From positions 8,052 to 14,837 of the forward strand of contig PLBD01000226.1 in NCBI GenBank assembly GCA_003135315.1: DNA of 6,786 nt, given 5' to 3'. Positions 5,665-6,786 of this stretch are shown here, piece after piece (position 1 is the first letter of the stretch; each line of letters opens with the position of its first letter). The translations under genes were made by a program, and so were the position numbers. The notes beneath the pieces are model-generated. The model was not told the DNA's origin, did not search any database, and saw nothing but the letters and a program-made list of their open reading frames with translations. The DNA is from Acidobacteriaceae bacterium (lineage in GTDB: Bacteria; Acidobacteriota; Terriglobia; Terriglobales; Acidobacteriaceae).

Positions 5665-6207
5665 ATGGATGAAAAACTGACATTATTTATCGCTGTCACC
5701 GCAGTCGCGGTTGTGCTGCAGATGCTGATTCTGCTTGGCATCTACCTTGCAGTGCGCAAGCTGAGTGCCCGCATGGAAGCTCTGGCTGACCGGGTGGAAG
5801 ACGCCACGAATACCTTGCAGGTACGAGTGCTACCGGTCATCGACAACGTCAAGTCGATACAGCAGGACGTTAAGGCCTTCGTGGAGACCGCGCGGCCTAA
5901 AGTCGACCTTGTGCTGGACAATTTGAGCTATATCAGCACCACGGCCCGGGGCAGCGTGGAGCGCATCGACACCACCGTGAACGATGCCGTCGATCGCATG
6001 CGGCTGCAAGTGATTCGCGGCGACGAAATGTTGACGCGCACCATGGACCGTATCGAGGAAACCACCGAGCAGGTGCAACGCTCGGTGCTGTCGCCGGTGC
6101 GCCGGGTCTCGGGAATCGTGCAGGCCATCAGCATTGGGGTCGGCAGTTACCTCGATCAGCAGAAGCGCCGGCGCAATGGCGGGCCTAGCGACGAGATGTT
6201 CATTTAA
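5665..6207 (+). CDS. Membrane-anchored coiled-coil protein, DUF948/YtxG-like
   Basis: A 180-residue protein with an N-terminal membrane helix (about residues 7-29) directly after a short MDEKLT start. A long, heptad-like helical region follows to about residue 160, with repeated Val/Leu/Ile positions and few prolines or glycines (for example ARMEALADRVEDATN and VERIDTTVNDAVDRMRL). The tail is basic and then polar (QQKRRRNGG). This layout is that of DUF948 proteins such as Bacillus YtxG and recalls the helical linkers of chemoreceptors, but no signalling domain is present. Function is unknown. The start has only a weak AGGT at 5655-5658, six bases before the ATG. It follows the YtxH gene on the same strand after 200 bases, so the two may share a transcript or have separate promoters. 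The family call is a resemblance in architecture, not a firm match. Confidence 0.72.
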   Translation: MDEKLTLFIAVTAVAVVLQMLILLGIYLAVRKLSARMEALADRVEDATNTLQVRVLPVIDNVKSIQQDVKAFVETARPKVDLVLDNLSYISTTARGSVERIDTTVNDAVDRMRLQVIRGDEMLTRTMDRIEETTEQVQRSVLSPVRRVSGIVQAISIGVGSYLDQQKRRRNGGPSDEMFI

Positions 6208-6211
6208 CGGC

Positions 6212-6241
6212 AGTGGCTAGTGGTCAGTGGCTAGTGGCTAG
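6212..6241. repeat. 7-base tandem repeat, AGTGGCT, about 4.3 copies
   Basis: Units are AGTGGCT (6212), AGTGGTC (6219), AGTGGCT (6226), AGTGGCT (6233) and a partial AG (6240). The second unit has its last two bases swapped. The repeat begins five bases after the stop of the preceding gene and lies between two convergent genes. I recall similar short repeats in intergenic DNA of Acidobacteriota, but this was not checked. Confidence 0.85.
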
Positions 6242-6276
6242 AACTGTCTGGCGCCGTTGCCATCCCGCATAGATAG

Positions 6277-6295
6277 GGCGCAGCGAGGATGCGCC
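6277..6295. terminator. Hairpin between convergent genes
   Basis: GGCGCA (6277-6282), a seven-base loop, TGCGCC (6290-6295). It sits 14 bases beyond the stop of mnmA and could serve either strand, but neither side has a U-tract. The terminator role is inferred from position only. Confidence 0.3.
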
Positions 6296-6308
6296 GTCGT
6301 AACCTCGT

Positions 6309-6786
6309 CTAACTGATCCAACCTCCGCCCACCACCACATCGCCATCGTAGAGAACCACGGCCTGGCCGGGCGTGATGGCACGCTGGGGCTCGTCGAAGG
6401 TGACGACCACGGTGTCATCGCCGCTGTTCTCGATGGTCGCATTGGCCGGCTCGTGACGATGACGGATCTTGGCCTGCACCCGCATCGGCTCCCGCAGGTC
6501 GTCAATGGCTATCCAGTTCACGCGCGTCGCACGCAACGTTCGCGACAGAAGATCTTCTCCAGTGCCGACCACAACCTGCCGCTTGTCGCCGCGAATCTCG
6601 ATCACATAAAGCGGTGAACCGGTGGCGATGCCCAGGCCCTTGCGCTGGCCGACGGTGAAGTTGTGTATCCCGCCGTGCGTGCCGATGACTTCGCCGGTGG
6701 TGGTGACCAATTCGCCGGCCGTGTCGGGAATCTCCTCGCCCTGCTCTTCCAGATAGGCATCCAGAAACTGCTTGTAATCGCCGCCG
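6309..6786 (-). CDS. mnmA: tRNA-specific 2-thiouridylase MnmA, C-terminal part (5' end outside window)
   Basis: The frame is open to the window edge, so these are the last 158 residues of the protein. MnmA puts sulfur on C2 of the wobble uridine U34 in tRNAs for Lys, Glu and Gln, using ATP and a sulfur relay. Diagnostic sequence: GDYKQFLDAYL at the window edge, the middle-domain stretch GELVTTTGEVIGTHGGIHNF and the invariant TVGQRKGLGI next to it, then the beta-barrel tail with PGQAVVLYDGDVVVGGGWI. The ATP-binding PP-loop and both catalytic cysteines lie beyond the window and cannot be inspected. A TTG at 6710 might be mistaken for a start, but it is internal because the conserved residues continue upstream. 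The gene converges on the coiled-coil protein, with a tandem repeat and a hairpin between them. Confidence 0.95.
   Translation of the reverse strand, partial: GGDYKQFLDAYLEEQGEEIPDTAGELVTTTGEVIGTHGGIHNFTVGQRKGLGIATGSPLYVIEIRGDKRQVVVGTGEDLLSRTLRATRVNWIAIDDLREPMRVQAKIRHRHEPANATIENSGDDTVVVTFDEPQRAITPGQAVVLYDGDVVVGGGWIS

Noticed and set aside
5451..5741. Minus-strand open frame of 96 codons across the 5465-5664 gap
   Set aside because: It overlaps the ends of both neighbouring genes and its composition is not protein-like (Ser/Thr-rich without pattern). No ribosome-binding site is evident.
6212..6241. CRISPR-like array
   Set aside because: The unit is only seven bases with no spacers, so it is a simple tandem repeat.

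Overview
The window looks like ordinary chromosomal DNA of a moderately GC-rich bacterium. The mix of a secreted DUF1579-type protein, a DinB-like protein, a YtxH protein, a tandem-GNAT protein and a short AGTGGCT-type intergenic repeat recalls Acidobacteriota. This is an impression from family resemblance, not a proven placement. There are no RNA genes, insertion sequences, CRISPR arrays or phage genes that I can see.

Layout. Positions 2-610 (+) hold the C-terminal, membrane-embedded end of a family 2 polyprenyl-phosphate glycosyltransferase whose catalytic part lies upstream of the window. Its stop codon overlaps the TTG start of a class I SAM-dependent methyltransferase (607-1236, +). Facing these two is a multi-pass PIG-V-like mannosyltransferase-type membrane protein (1290-2513, -). 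These three genes suggest a locus for lipid-linked sugar transfer: one enzyme loads a sugar on a polyprenyl phosphate, and a membrane glycosyltransferase of the type that uses such donors lies nearby. A divergent gene follows, a two-domain GNAT acetyltransferase (about 2724-3671, +).

The middle part holds a secreted DUF1579-type protein (3736-4365, -) and a DinB-like putative metal-binding protein (4543-5016, +). They are transcribed divergently from a 177-base region in which both promoters can be read. The DinB promoter has an extended -10 framed by a perfect 7-base inverted repeat whose right arm runs into the Shine-Dalgarno sequence, which looks like an operator.

The last part holds a small YtxH protein (5147-5464, +) with its own promoter and a strong Shine-Dalgarno sequence. 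After a 200-base gap comes a membrane-anchored coiled-coil protein resembling DUF948/YtxG (5665-6207, +). The pair recalls the YtxG-YtxH stress module of Firmicutes. A 7-base tandem repeat (6212-6241) and a hairpin separate it from the 3' end of mnmA (6309 to the window edge, -), the tRNA 2-thiouridylase.

I found no convincing new system. The points most worth a second look are the DinB operator-like dyad, the YtxH/YtxG-like pairing, the tandem 7-mer, and a 794-codon antisense open frame that can mislead automatic annotation by fusing noise to the mannosyltransferase.
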